Source of the DNA: JAFARE01 sp963777285
GTDB lineage: Bacteria > Chloroflexota > Dormibacteria > Aeolococcales > Aeolococcaceae
Direction: 5' to 3'
Assembly (NCBI GenBank): GCA_963777285.1
Contig: CAVZPR010000001.1
Span: forward strand, 868,001 to 932,000
Length of the DNA stretch: 64,000 nt
A program made the position numbers and the translations under genes. Below the pieces are notes generated by a model. It did no database searches, had not been told where the DNA came from, and saw only the letters and a program-made list of their open reading frames with translations. Numbering within the stretch: position 1 is the stretch's first letter; each line of letters begins with the position of its first letter. This document shows positions 17,028-25,198 of this stretch, piece by piece.

Positions 17028-18446
17028 CTAGCGGAGTCGGGCTCGCAGCCACCCTACGGTCGCGCCGGTCACTGACGCATTTGCGGCACTCGTGACCGCG
17101 GTCGCACGCTGCATCGCCAGGGTCACCGCCCGCGCTCCGGGGGTGACGGACGATGCTGCAGCGCTGTGCCCGTTCGAGCGCGACGCCGGTGCACCGGCCG
17201 TCCCGCCGGAGCCCGAGCCACCGGATGCTCCGGGGTCGCCGTCGGTGATGTACTGGCCGCCGGGGAGCTCGCCCGCGCCCAGCGACAGGCGCTGCTGCAG
17301 CGCCGACATCACGCTCTCCACCGGATCCCCCGGCCCCACGTCGTAGCTGGTGCTTGGCGTCGACGTCTTGTTCCACACCAGAAAGCCCGCGATGCCCAGG
17401 TTGAAGGCCGCGTCCGCCTTCTCGCCGATGAACGTCGCCCGCTGCTGCAGCGTGGCCGCGGACACCGTGCTCGACACCGACCAGTCCGGCTGCACGCCCG
17501 CCAGCAGCCCGACCTCGCCGGCAAAGATGGGCTTGCCCAGACCGTGGCAGCGGTTGACGTCGACGGCGACCCCGTCCCACTGGCTGCCGCCCAGCACCGC
17601 GGGCCAGTAGTCGTGGTATTCGCAGATGTCGGTGCTCCCGCCGTTGACGTACGAGAAGTCGTTGCCCTGCGTGCCGCACTGGCCGCCGCCCATGGTGCCC
17701 AGGTTCACCAGGTGGTTGGGGTCGACCGCCTTGATGGCACCCGTCACGTCGTCGGCGAAGGATCGGATCGCAGCCGCGGCGGCCGCCTCGTTGCACGTCC
17801 CTGCGGTGTACGAGCCCGACGCCTCGGTCTCGTTCATCAGCTGCCAGAAGCCGATCGTGGGGTTGTCCGCGTAGCGCCGTGCCATGGCGATCGCGTAGTC
17901 GCGGTACGAGAGCGCGTATCCGTCGCCGGGCTGTTTGTATCCGCTCTGGTACCAGGACAGCCCTTTGTACGGTGACTGGTCGTTGGCCCCCTCGCAGGTG
18001 CCCCACTGGTTGGCCAGCACCGGGATGATCTTGATCCCCCGCGCCGCGGCGGCTGCCAGCACGGCGTCGAACTGCACGTAGTCGTCACCGCTGTAGCTCT
18101 GGAAGAACCAGGTGCGGATGGCGACGCTTCCGGAGGAGCCGCGGATCTCGTCGAGCAGCTGGTCCAGCCAGGCGATGCTGTACTGCCCGCCACACTGGTA
18201 GCCGGTGCCCAGCTGCAGCGACGGAAGCTGGTACGCGTCGTAGCCCGTGAACACCCAGGGTCGCCCCGCAAGCATCAGCTGCGTGCCCGACCTGGTGACG
18301 AACGGGTTCGCCGCCGTGAGCCGCGCATCGCCGCCGGCGGTGGCGCCGGGGGCCAGCACGGCGAAGGCTGCCAGCAACGACCCCAGCCCCAGCGCCGCGG
18401 CGACGGCAAACCGGCGGGCGACGTTTGGCTGGCGGACTGCAAACAT
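17028..18446 (-). CDS. Secreted GH5-like glycoside hydrolase
   Basis: 472 residues: signal peptide (about 1-38, ending ATAGG), a TIM-barrel-like region, then a Gly/Ser-rich tail from about 405. The barrel has the clan GH-A pair of glutamates: N205-E206 in QLMNETEA (acid/base) and E311 in IFAGEVGLL (likely nucleophile). IRTWFFQSY and YRDYAIAMARRYADNPTIGFWQLMNE resemble beta-mannanase/cellulase-type GH5 enzymes. An AAGGGA ribosome-binding sequence precedes the ATG by 6 bases. Likely trims or remodels extracellular polysaccharide; exact substrate unknown. A close paralogue is transcribed divergently. Confidence 0.8.
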   Translation of the reverse strand: MFAVRQPNVARRFAVAAALGLGSLLAAFAVLAPGATAGGDARLTAANPFVTRSGTQLMLAGRPWVFTGYDAYQLPSLQLGTGYQCGGQYSIAWLDQLLDEIRGSSGSVAIRTWFFQSYSGDDYVQFDAVLAAAAARGIKIIPVLANQWGTCEGANDQSPYKGLSWYQSGYKQPGDGYALSYRDYAIAMARRYADNPTIGFWQLMNETEASGSYTAGTCNEAAAAAAIRSFADDVTGAIKAVDPNHLVNLGTMGGGQCGTQGNDFSYVNGGSTDICEYHDYWPAVLGGSQWDGVAVDVNRCHGLGKPIFAGEVGLLAGVQPDWSVSSTVSAATLQQRATFIGEKADAAFNLGIAGFLVWNKTSTPSTSYDVGPGDPVESVMSALQQRLSLGAGELPGGQYITDGDPGASGGSGSGGTAGAPASRSNGHSAAASSVTPGARAVTLAMQRATAVTSAANASVTGATVGWLRARLR

Positions 18447-18587
18447 GTGGATCCCTTGGAGCGCTTACGAACGCCAGCCGAGCGTATTGGCGGCGGCTCG
18501 GCGATCCGGGAAGGGGTCGCCGAAGCGTCACAGTGGTGCAACGCGACGTGAGCCCGCCCTGCGACGGAGCGTCATAGTTCTGGGTGG

Positions 18588-19766
18588 ATGACTGCCTATA
18601 GGCGTCCGTCGCGGCTTGCCTGGGCAGCGGTTGCTCTCGCAGTGGCCGCGCTTGGATCAGGGGCCGTGGTCCTGGTCGCCGCTCACCAGGGCTCCGCGGC
18701 ACCGCACGCCCGTGCCCCTGCGCCGGCGCCGACGCCCTCCCCCACCGCGCCTCCGCTGCCCCCGGCCGGCTTTGTCGGCGCCGTGGGCACGCACTTCGTG
18801 GTCGACGGCAAGCCCTGGCGCTTCGTGGGCTTCAACGACTACCAGCTGCCGTCCAGCGACCAACCCGGGGCCTATCAGTGCGGCGGTACCGAGTCCGACG
18901 CGCAGGTCGAAGCCGCGTTCGCGCAGATGCACAGGATCGGCGTCACCGTGGTGCGCACCTGGTTCTTCCAGAGCTACGTGGCCGGCGGCCGTTGGGGAGC
19001 CTTCGACCGCGTGCTCCACGACGCGGCCGCGAACGGCATCCGGGTGATCCCCGTGCTCACCAACCAGTGGGGCACGTGCGAGGGGCCGAACGACAAGTCA
19101 CCGTACAAGAGCCTCGACTGGTACCTCGGCGGCTACAGGATGCGCGACGGGTACCCCTTGTCCTATCGCGACTACGCGCTGGCCATCGCGGCGCGCTACG
19201 CCAACAGCTCCACCATCGCCTTCTGGCAGCTGATCAACGAAGCCGAGGCGCTGAACACGTACAACCGCTACGACTGCAACGCACCCGCGGCCGCGGACGC
19301 GATCCGCGCCTTCGGCGAGGACATGACCGCGGCGATCAAGGCGGTGGACCACCACCACCTGGTCAGCCTGGGCACCATCGGTGGCGACCAGTGCGGCACC
19401 AAGGGTCCCCTCTACCAGGTGATCAACAGCGGCGTCGACATCTGCGAGGCGCACGACTTCGGTCCCGCGCTGACCGCTCCGCAGACGAACCCGTGCGCGG
19501 CGCAAAAGAAGCCGTTCTTCATGGGCGAACGCGGCTTTCCTGCCGACATGAAGACGGGATCCGTCACTCCGATGACCTTGGAGGAGCGCGCGGCGGCCTT
19601 CGCCGCCGACATGCAGGAGAGCTTCGCCGCCGACGGGTGTCAGGGCTACCTCATCTGGTCGTGGTCGAGCGGACCCAGCAGGTCGTTCGACATCGGGCCC
19701 GGTGATCCCACGGACGCGGTGGTCGCCGGCGCAGCGCAGCTCTACGCCACTCCCGCCGGCGAGTAG
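18588..19766 (+). CDS. Secreted GH5-like glycoside hydrolase (paralogue)
   Basis: 392 residues: a signal/anchor segment (about 10-33), a Pro-rich linker (35-60) and a GH5-like barrel. The catalytic pair is N217-E218 (QLINEAEA) and E314 (FMGERGF). It shares long stretches with the divergent neighbour: YQCGG, RTWFFQSY, NQWGTCEG, SPYK, LSYRDYA, GPGDP. The neighbour's Gly/Ser tail is missing, so this one is shorter. The pair clearly arose by duplication and inversion. A CATAGT -10-like box lies at 18571-18576. Confidence 0.8.
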   Translation: MTAYRRPSRLAWAAVALAVAALGSGAVVLVAAHQGSAAPHARAPAPAPTPSPTAPPLPPAGFVGAVGTHFVVDGKPWRFVGFNDYQLPSSDQPGAYQCGGTESDAQVEAAFAQMHRIGVTVVRTWFFQSYVAGGRWGAFDRVLHDAAANGIRVIPVLTNQWGTCEGPNDKSPYKSLDWYLGGYRMRDGYPLSYRDYALAIAARYANSSTIAFWQLINEAEALNTYNRYDCNAPAAADAIRAFGEDMTAAIKAVDHHHLVSLGTIGGDQCGTKGPLYQVINSGVDICEAHDFGPALTAPQTNPCAAQKKPFFMGERGFPADMKTGSVTPMTLEERAAAFAADMQESFAADGCQGYLIWSWSSGPSRSFDIGPGDPTDAVVAGAAQLYATPAGE

Positions 19767-19771
19767 CGGCG

Positions 19772-21445
19772 TCAGCCCCGCCCCGTCGGCCCCGTGATCC
19801 GGTACAGGCGGTAGGTGCCGATCTGACGTCCGTCGCCCACCGTGCCCACCAGCGTGGCGAAGCCGCCGCCGCCGGCGTACAGGGTGGGATACAGAATGTT
19901 CAGCTGGTCGAAGGCGCCGATGTAGGCCGGGGCGGGGACCAGGAAATACTCCACGTGGTACACGAGCGGCTGCGCCGCAGCCGCCTCGAAGTCACGATCG
20001 CTGGTGACCACGAAGAGCTTGGGATTGGGCGCGGTCAGCACGATGGGGAAGCACGTCGCGGAGTCGCAGAGGATGTGCCCGTTGTCGGTGTCCAGTGCCA
20101 CCACCTCCCGCGACAGCGTCGGACCCGCGGCCATGGCGTCGGGGAAGCCCGAGTCGTACGTGATCGGCGAGTTGGTGATGGCGGCGACGATCGCGGGCTG
20201 CTGCTCGCGACCGATCTCGGGATCCATGAGCAGCTGCGCGCAGAGCACGTTGGAGATGCCGAGCACACCCGCCATCGCCAGCGACACCCATGACGACACC
20301 ACCGCCTTGGAGCTGCGCAGCGAGCGCAGCACGAACACCGCGATGAGGAACGTGAACGGGATCACGGAGATCTGATAGCGGAGGTTGTCACCCAGCGCCG
20401 CGAAGTGCAGCAGGTAGGTGTCCACCAGCGCCGTGCTCAGGCCGAAGAGCACCAGCATGATCCCGGGAATGCGGTTGCGCTTCACCAGAACGCGCGCCCC
20501 CAGCAGCACCAGGAAGACGATCACCCCCGGAAAGAGCAGCACCGAATGCCCATACACCAGGTTGAGCGTCTCGCCCCAGGTGTTGGTGTGCACCAGCGCG
20601 TAGCCGGCGGCGCGCGAGACGCCGTTGGCGCTGGCCGACGCGCTGGCGTGGGCGAGGTAGAGCGGGTCGTGCATGATGATCGCGGCCGAGCCGAGCCAGA
20701 GCATCACCATGAAGATCGCCGGCAGTCCGAACAGCAGCGCCTTGGTCTCGATCTCGCGAATGGACGCGCGATTGCGGACGCACTGCACCACCACGGCGAC
20801 GCCGAGGAACAGGGCGAACACGAACGCCTCGTCACGGCAGAGGCAGTCGAGCCCGGCGAGCACGCCGATCAGCGGCAGCAGCGCGGTGCGGCGGCTCTCG
20901 GTCCAGCGCAGATACACCAGGATCGCGGCGACGAAGAAGAAGATGAACGGCGCCTCGGCCATCCCCTGCACCGCGAACAGGATGATCATGGGATTGATCA
21001 GGAAGAGCAGGCAGATGATCCAGCGCATGCCGCGCACCACGCCGGCCCAGCGCAGCCCGCTGTTGAACAGCACCACCGTGCCGGCACTGAACGCCGCCGC
21101 CTCGATCGACCCCGCGAAACCCTGCGTCACCAGCGGCGGCCACAGGTTGCGGAAGGCGATGATCGGGATCTCGAGGAACGACGGCAGCGGCGGCCAGAAG
21201 AAGCCGATGGCGGCAAGGTGCGGGTCGTTGGTGAACAGCACGTCGAACGCGTTGTCGATGCGGGCGAAGGCGTCCGAGATCATGTAGTTGAGGTGGAGCA
21301 CCAGGTACACCGCGGCGACGATGTAAAAGCCGAACGCCACCACGAACATCACCGTGTTCTCGATGGCGATGTGCCGCGGCCGCGCCTGCGCCCTGACGCG
21401 GGTGCGGCTGCGCAGCCGCGGCAGCGCGAGGCTGGCGGTGGCCAT
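19772..21445 (-). CDS. Polytopic membrane protein, GT-C glycosyltransferase-like
   Basis: 557 residues with about ten hydrophobic segments in the first 420 residues and a soluble C-terminal domain. The first extracellular loop has SDAFARIDNAFDVLF, and a DE pair sits in LCRDEAFVFALF, consistent with the acidic loop of lipid-phosphate-sugar-using GT-C enzymes, but I see no diagnostic family signature. Its start lies 2 bases after the stop of the upstream GT2 synthase, so it belongs to the exosortase operon. A role in building or modifying the same polysaccharide, or in glycosylating the sorted surface proteins, is inferred from position. Confidence 0.65.
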   Translation of the reverse strand: MATASLALPRLRSRTRVRAQARPRHIAIENTVMFVVAFGFYIVAAVYLVLHLNYMISDAFARIDNAFDVLFTNDPHLAAIGFFWPPLPSFLEIPIIAFRNLWPPLVTQGFAGSIEAAAFSAGTVVLFNSGLRWAGVVRGMRWIICLLFLINPMIILFAVQGMAEAPFIFFFVAAILVYLRWTESRRTALLPLIGVLAGLDCLCRDEAFVFALFLGVAVVVQCVRNRASIREIETKALLFGLPAIFMVMLWLGSAAIIMHDPLYLAHASASASANGVSRAAGYALVHTNTWGETLNLVYGHSVLLFPGVIVFLVLLGARVLVKRNRIPGIMLVLFGLSTALVDTYLLHFAALGDNLRYQISVIPFTFLIAVFVLRSLRSSKAVVSSWVSLAMAGVLGISNVLCAQLLMDPEIGREQQPAIVAAITNSPITYDSGFPDAMAAGPTLSREVVALDTDNGHILCDSATCFPIVLTAPNPKLFVVTSDRDFEAAAAQPLVYHVEYFLVPAPAYIGAFDQLNILYPTLYAGGGGFATLVGTVGDGRQIGTYRLYRITGPTGRG

Positions 21446-21447
21446 GC

Positions 21448-23394
21448 TCAGTGCGCCCCGGACCGCGGCGCCACGGGCGGCGGCTCCGGCACCGGCGGCG
21501 GCAGCGGCGCGGCGCCGCCCGCCCGCACCCCGGCGAGCTCGGTCGCGGGCACGAGCACCGCGTCCGTCTCGAAGAGGCCGTGCACGGTCTTCTCCCAGAA
21601 GGTGGGCTTGCTCACCGTCTGCAGCCCCGCCTTGATCATCGCCAGGCTGGCCATCAGCCAGTACAGCGGCGACAGCAGCCCGGCGTGCGTCAGGTTGAAG
21701 CTTCTGCGGTGGTCAGCGGCCCACACGCCCAGCATCAGGAAGAAGAAGTTGCCGAAGAGCAGCTCGACCATGCCGATGTAGTAGATGCCGGTCGGGAAGA
21801 GATAGCTGATGATCTGGAACTGCGCCAGCACCCACAGCAGCGTGAGCAGCCACACCAGCAGGTTGAGCAGCGCGACGCCGAAGGTGCCACCCAGCGTCAG
21901 CTGCATCGACACCGTGGCGCGCCAGCCCACGTCGCGCAGCAGCCGCCGCGGATGGCGCATGAGCACCAGCCAGCTGATGAAGTAGCCCTTGCCCCAGCGG
22001 GAGCGCTGCCGCATCCAGTTGATGAAGTCCGAGTTGGCCTCCTCCAGCGTGGTGGAATCCATCAGCGCCGTCTGGTATCCGGCGCGGTGCAGGCGCATGC
22101 CCAGGTCCGCGTCCTCGGTGACGTTGTTGGGATCCCACGCGCCCAGCTCACGCAGCAGCCGCGCGGGAAAGTGGTTGGAGCTGCCGCCCAGCGGCACCGG
22201 CAGCCCCAGGTCGACCAGTCCCGGCAGGAAGAAGTCGAACCAGGTCGTGTACTCCAGCGAGAACCACTTGGTGATTGCGTTCTGCGTGGGGTTGTAGTAG
22301 TTGAGCTTGGCCTGCACGCAACCGATGTGCGAGCCCGTGCGGCGGAACACGACCAGCGCCTTCTTGAGCTGCAGCGGGTCCGGGATGTCCTCGGCGTCGA
22401 AGATCACCACGTACTCACCGCGCGCGAACTGCAGGCCGTAGTTGCACGCCTTGGGCTTGGTGCGCGGACCCTCGGCGGGGACCACCAGCACGTCGAAGTT
22501 GGACGGCAGCTGCGTCTGCCGCACCACCTCGAGCGTCTCGGGATCGTCCTCCTCCAGCAGCAGCTTGATGTCCAGCTTGGCCGCGGGATACTCCAGGTCG
22601 CGGCAGGCCTTGAGCAGCTGCGGCAGGACGCCTGCCTCGCGGTAGAGGGGCAGCAGGATGGTGTAGACGGGAAGATCCGTCAGCGCGTCGATCTCGGTGC
22701 GCGTCACGGTCATGAGCTCGTCGGAGCGCGCCCCGCGCACCGTGACGTAGACGCGGAACATCACCACCGCCGCGTAGAGCGTGATGATGGCGCCGGCGAG
22801 CGCGATGAAGAATGTGCCGCGCATCAGCACGACGAGCGCGATCGCGATCAGCCCCAGGATTGCCAGCTCGGCCTTCTGCGCGCGCGTGAGGGTGACGTGT
22901 GCCGAGTACTCCGGCGCGTGTGCGTGCAGCAGCGCGCTCGAGACCTGCTCCAGCTGGCGGCGGAACACCTGCTCCTGACGGGCGCGGATCGCGGCCGGCG
23001 TGGCCAGCTTGGGCACCACGCGCATGCGCAGCCACGCCTCCATGAAGTCGCGCGCGCGGCGATCTTGCGGATCCGCCATGGCCACCACCGCGCGGCCCGC
23101 GGCCACGCGCAGCGGAAGCACGCGGTGCTTGATCGCTTCCCGCGCGTCCAGCTCGTTGGCCAGCGCCGGGTCGACCCAGTGGTGGCGCAGGTCGCTGATG
23201 CCGAATCCCCACTGCAGCGCCAGCGCGTCCCACACGGCGCGCTGCTCGGTGCCGCCGGCGATGAGCGCCTCGCCGAGGGGAAGCTTCTCGTGGCGCTGCA
23301 CCTCGAGCGCGGCGTCGAGCTGCTCCTGCTGGATGACACCGCGGTGCAGCAGCAACTGGCCCAGCGGCGTCGTCACCCTTCCCGTGAGCTGCAT
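21448..23394 (-). CDS. Membrane GT2 polysaccharide synthase with N-terminal MshEN-like domain
   Basis: 648 residues. Residues about 1-150 resemble the GspE/MshE N-terminal domain, with two tandem 24-residue motifs: PLGQLLLHRG...LDAALEVQ and PLGEALIAGG...WDALALQ. In c-di-GMP-binding MshEN domains each motif begins RLG; here both begin PLG. Two transmembrane helices (about 180-215) precede a processive GT2 domain with FDAEDIPDP, EDADLGMRLH and the Q-x-x-R-W motif (QRSRW), then about four more helices. This is the layout of cellulose/PNAG-type synthases; E. coli NfrB combines the same domains in the opposite order. Likely makes and extrudes a beta-linked polysaccharide. Four bases separate it from the exosortase gene. 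Confidence 0.85.
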   Translation of the reverse strand: MQLTGRVTTPLGQLLLHRGVIQQEQLDAALEVQRHEKLPLGEALIAGGTEQRAVWDALALQWGFGISDLRHHWVDPALANELDAREAIKHRVLPLRVAAGRAVVAMADPQDRRARDFMEAWLRMRVVPKLATPAAIRARQEQVFRRQLEQVSSALLHAHAPEYSAHVTLTRAQKAELAILGLIAIALVVLMRGTFFIALAGAIITLYAAVVMFRVYVTVRGARSDELMTVTRTEIDALTDLPVYTILLPLYREAGVLPQLLKACRDLEYPAAKLDIKLLLEEDDPETLEVVRQTQLPSNFDVLVVPAEGPRTKPKACNYGLQFARGEYVVIFDAEDIPDPLQLKKALVVFRRTGSHIGCVQAKLNYYNPTQNAITKWFSLEYTTWFDFFLPGLVDLGLPVPLGGSSNHFPARLLRELGAWDPNNVTEDADLGMRLHRAGYQTALMDSTTLEEANSDFINWMRQRSRWGKGYFISWLVLMRHPRRLLRDVGWRATVSMQLTLGGTFGVALLNLLVWLLTLLWVLAQFQIISYLFPTGIYYIGMVELLFGNFFFLMLGVWAADHRRSFNLTHAGLLSPLYWLMASLAMIKAGLQTVSKPTFWEKTVHGLFETDAVLVPATELAGVRAGGAAPLPPPVPEPPPVAPRSGAH

Positions 23395-23398
23395 GGAA

Positions 23399-25198
23399 TC
23401 AGCCGCCTCGCGCCGTGGCGTAGCGCACCAATCCCTGCGCCTCGCTCTGCAGCGTGGTGTCGATGCTGCGATACAGCGGCGTAGCGGTGGGGTCGTTGTG
23501 GCCGCCGCTGACGCCGTTGAGCAGGTCGAGGAAGATGTCCTGCAGTCCGCCGGCCGGCTGGAAGCTGGGCGCCGTCGTGCCGGTCCCCTGGATGGGGCTC
23601 GACGTCAGCGCGATGCGCTCGTAGTAGGTGTCGCCCTTGTAGTTGACCGGCCAGGCCCACGACACCGTCGACCACTTGGTCGGCGGGCTGGTGGCCGGGT
23701 CCGAGTAGTTGAGCAGCAACCCGTACACGCCGCCGCCGAGGTCGATGCGCACCGAGGTGCGGATGTCGTAGTTGTGGAACAGGAAGCAGTTGAGCAGGTT
23801 GTAGGTGTCGAGCGAGCTCTTGTCGTCGGTGAGCACCACGTCGGCGTACGTCACCGCGCTGCCGTTCTTCTCCAGGATGCTGTAGCGGTTCCACGTCGCG
23901 TCGGCGCCGAAGTACTGCGTCGCCCACGGGTACTGCGCGATCTGATAGACCTGCCAGCCGGCGGGCGCGGACGCGGTGCTGAACGGCTTCACGGTGGGCG
24001 CGCCGGAGCCGTCGTCGAACGCCGCATACGGCTGCAGCCCGTGGTCGGCGAGCGCCACCACCGCAGTGAGCGTCAGCACCGCAGCGGTCGCGGCCCTGCG
24101 GCGCGCCGTCCACGCGCTCCGCGCGCGCCTCTGCCGAGCGCTGCGGCCGAACAGGGTGAGCCCCTCGGCCGGCGCCATTTCCGGCGCGGGCGGCGGCGGA
24201 GGCGGCGGCAGCGCGCGCCGCGCGGCGCCGTCCTCCACCGGCGGCTTGGTGCGCAGACCGAAGTGCGGCAGCGCCCAGAGCATCGCCGTCACCGCGACGG
24301 CGAACAGGACGAGGCCGATCACCGCGTGATAGCCGCCCAGCGCAAAGCCGGGATGACCCGCGTGCGCCAGCGCGATGATGGTGGTGAGCCGGATGATGTT
24401 CAGCGCGAAGGTGAGCACCATGCCGGTGATCCACCACAGCAGCTTGCGGCCCTTGCCGCCGCCCATGACGGTGAGGATGGCGCCGCCGACCAGCGCGAAG
24501 CCGAGCACGCTGTCCGCACCCGAGCAGGCGCTGCCGATGTTGATGATCAGGGGCGCGCCGTGCGCCTGCGTGATGATCACGTCGCCTGGGTTGGCGTCGA
24601 GGCTGGCGCCCAGCGGCAGATGGTGCACCACCTGCGCCATCGCCGCGTTGGTCCAGTTGCTGAACGACTGCATCACACCAGCCATCAGGTGCAGGTACAG
24701 CGCCGGCCACATCAGCAGCAGAAAGATGAACGAGGCCTTCAGCCGCCAGAACCACGTGATGCCGTAGGCGATGATCGTCGCGCCCGCCGCGAACAGCGCC
24801 ATCGAGACGACGTCGGCGCGGTCGGTCCAGTAGTACGTCGACGCGATCACCGGCGCCAGCGTGATCAGCAGCAGCGCGATGATCACCAGCGGCACGCCCA
24901 CGAGGAAGTCGATCTGGCGGTCCATGATCGGCTTCTTCGCATTCTTGTAGCGATTGGCCGTGACCACGGCGATGCCGATGCAGAAGATGGGGAGCAGCGG
25001 CAGGTACGCGAGCGGGGTCTCGAGCCGCAGGAAGTCGAAGAGGCTGGCCAGCGTGAAGTGGTACGCGATGACGGTGGCGACGACGACGCCGACGGCGGGC
25101 CACGCGTCGCGATGCCTGCGCGCGTACTGGGCGCCACGTTCCAGCCACACGTTGAGGCGCGTGCCCGCGCCGGACGCGGTCAGCGACGCCTGCGTCAT
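23399..25198 (-). CDS. Exosortase-family transpeptidase with extra C-terminal domain
   Basis: 599 residues from ATG 25198. About eight transmembrane segments lie in residues 35-310. The exosortase/archaeosortase catalytic trio is visible: C225 in GSACSGADSV, R270 in ALNIIRLTT and H291 in GGYHAVIG. One further transmembrane helix near 360 leads to a soluble region (about 380-599) that could be EpsI-like but which I cannot assign. Exosortases cut C-terminal PEP-CTERM-type signals and hand the protein to the cell surface, usually alongside exopolysaccharide genes. The ATG overlaps the stop of the upstream PEVP-CTERM gene as ATGA, so enzyme and substrate are translationally coupled. Frame upstream of this ATG is an antisense-like shadow and is excluded. 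Confidence 0.85.
   Translation of the reverse strand: MTQASLTASGAGTRLNVWLERGAQYARRHRDAWPAVGVVVATVIAYHFTLASLFDFLRLETPLAYLPLLPIFCIGIAVVTANRYKNAKKPIMDRQIDFLVGVPLVIIALLLITLAPVIASTYYWTDRADVVSMALFAAGATIIAYGITWFWRLKASFIFLLLMWPALYLHLMAGVMQSFSNWTNAAMAQVVHHLPLGASLDANPGDVIITQAHGAPLIINIGSACSGADSVLGFALVGGAILTVMGGGKGRKLLWWITGMVLTFALNIIRLTTIIALAHAGHPGFALGGYHAVIGLVLFAVAVTAMLWALPHFGLRTKPPVEDGAARRALPPPPPPPAPEMAPAEGLTLFGRSARQRRARSAWTARRRAATAAVLTLTAVVALADHGLQPYAAFDDGSGAPTVKPFSTASAPAGWQVYQIAQYPWATQYFGADATWNRYSILEKNGSAVTYADVVLTDDKSSLDTYNLLNCFLFHNYDIRTSVRIDLGGGVYGLLLNYSDPATSPPTKWSTVSWAWPVNYKGDTYYERIALTSSPIQGTGTTAPSFQPAGGLQDIFLDLLNGVSGGHNDPTATPLYRSIDTTLQSEAQGLVRYATARGG

Noticed and set aside
14764..17075. Plus-strand open frames opposite the permease and GT2 genes
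   Set aside because: Antisense shadows of genes with clear family motifs.
20405..23484. Long plus-strand open frames opposite the GT-C-like and GT2 genes
   Set aside because: High Arg/His/Gln content typical of antisense frames in GC-rich DNA; the minus-strand proteins have transmembrane helices and catalytic motifs.
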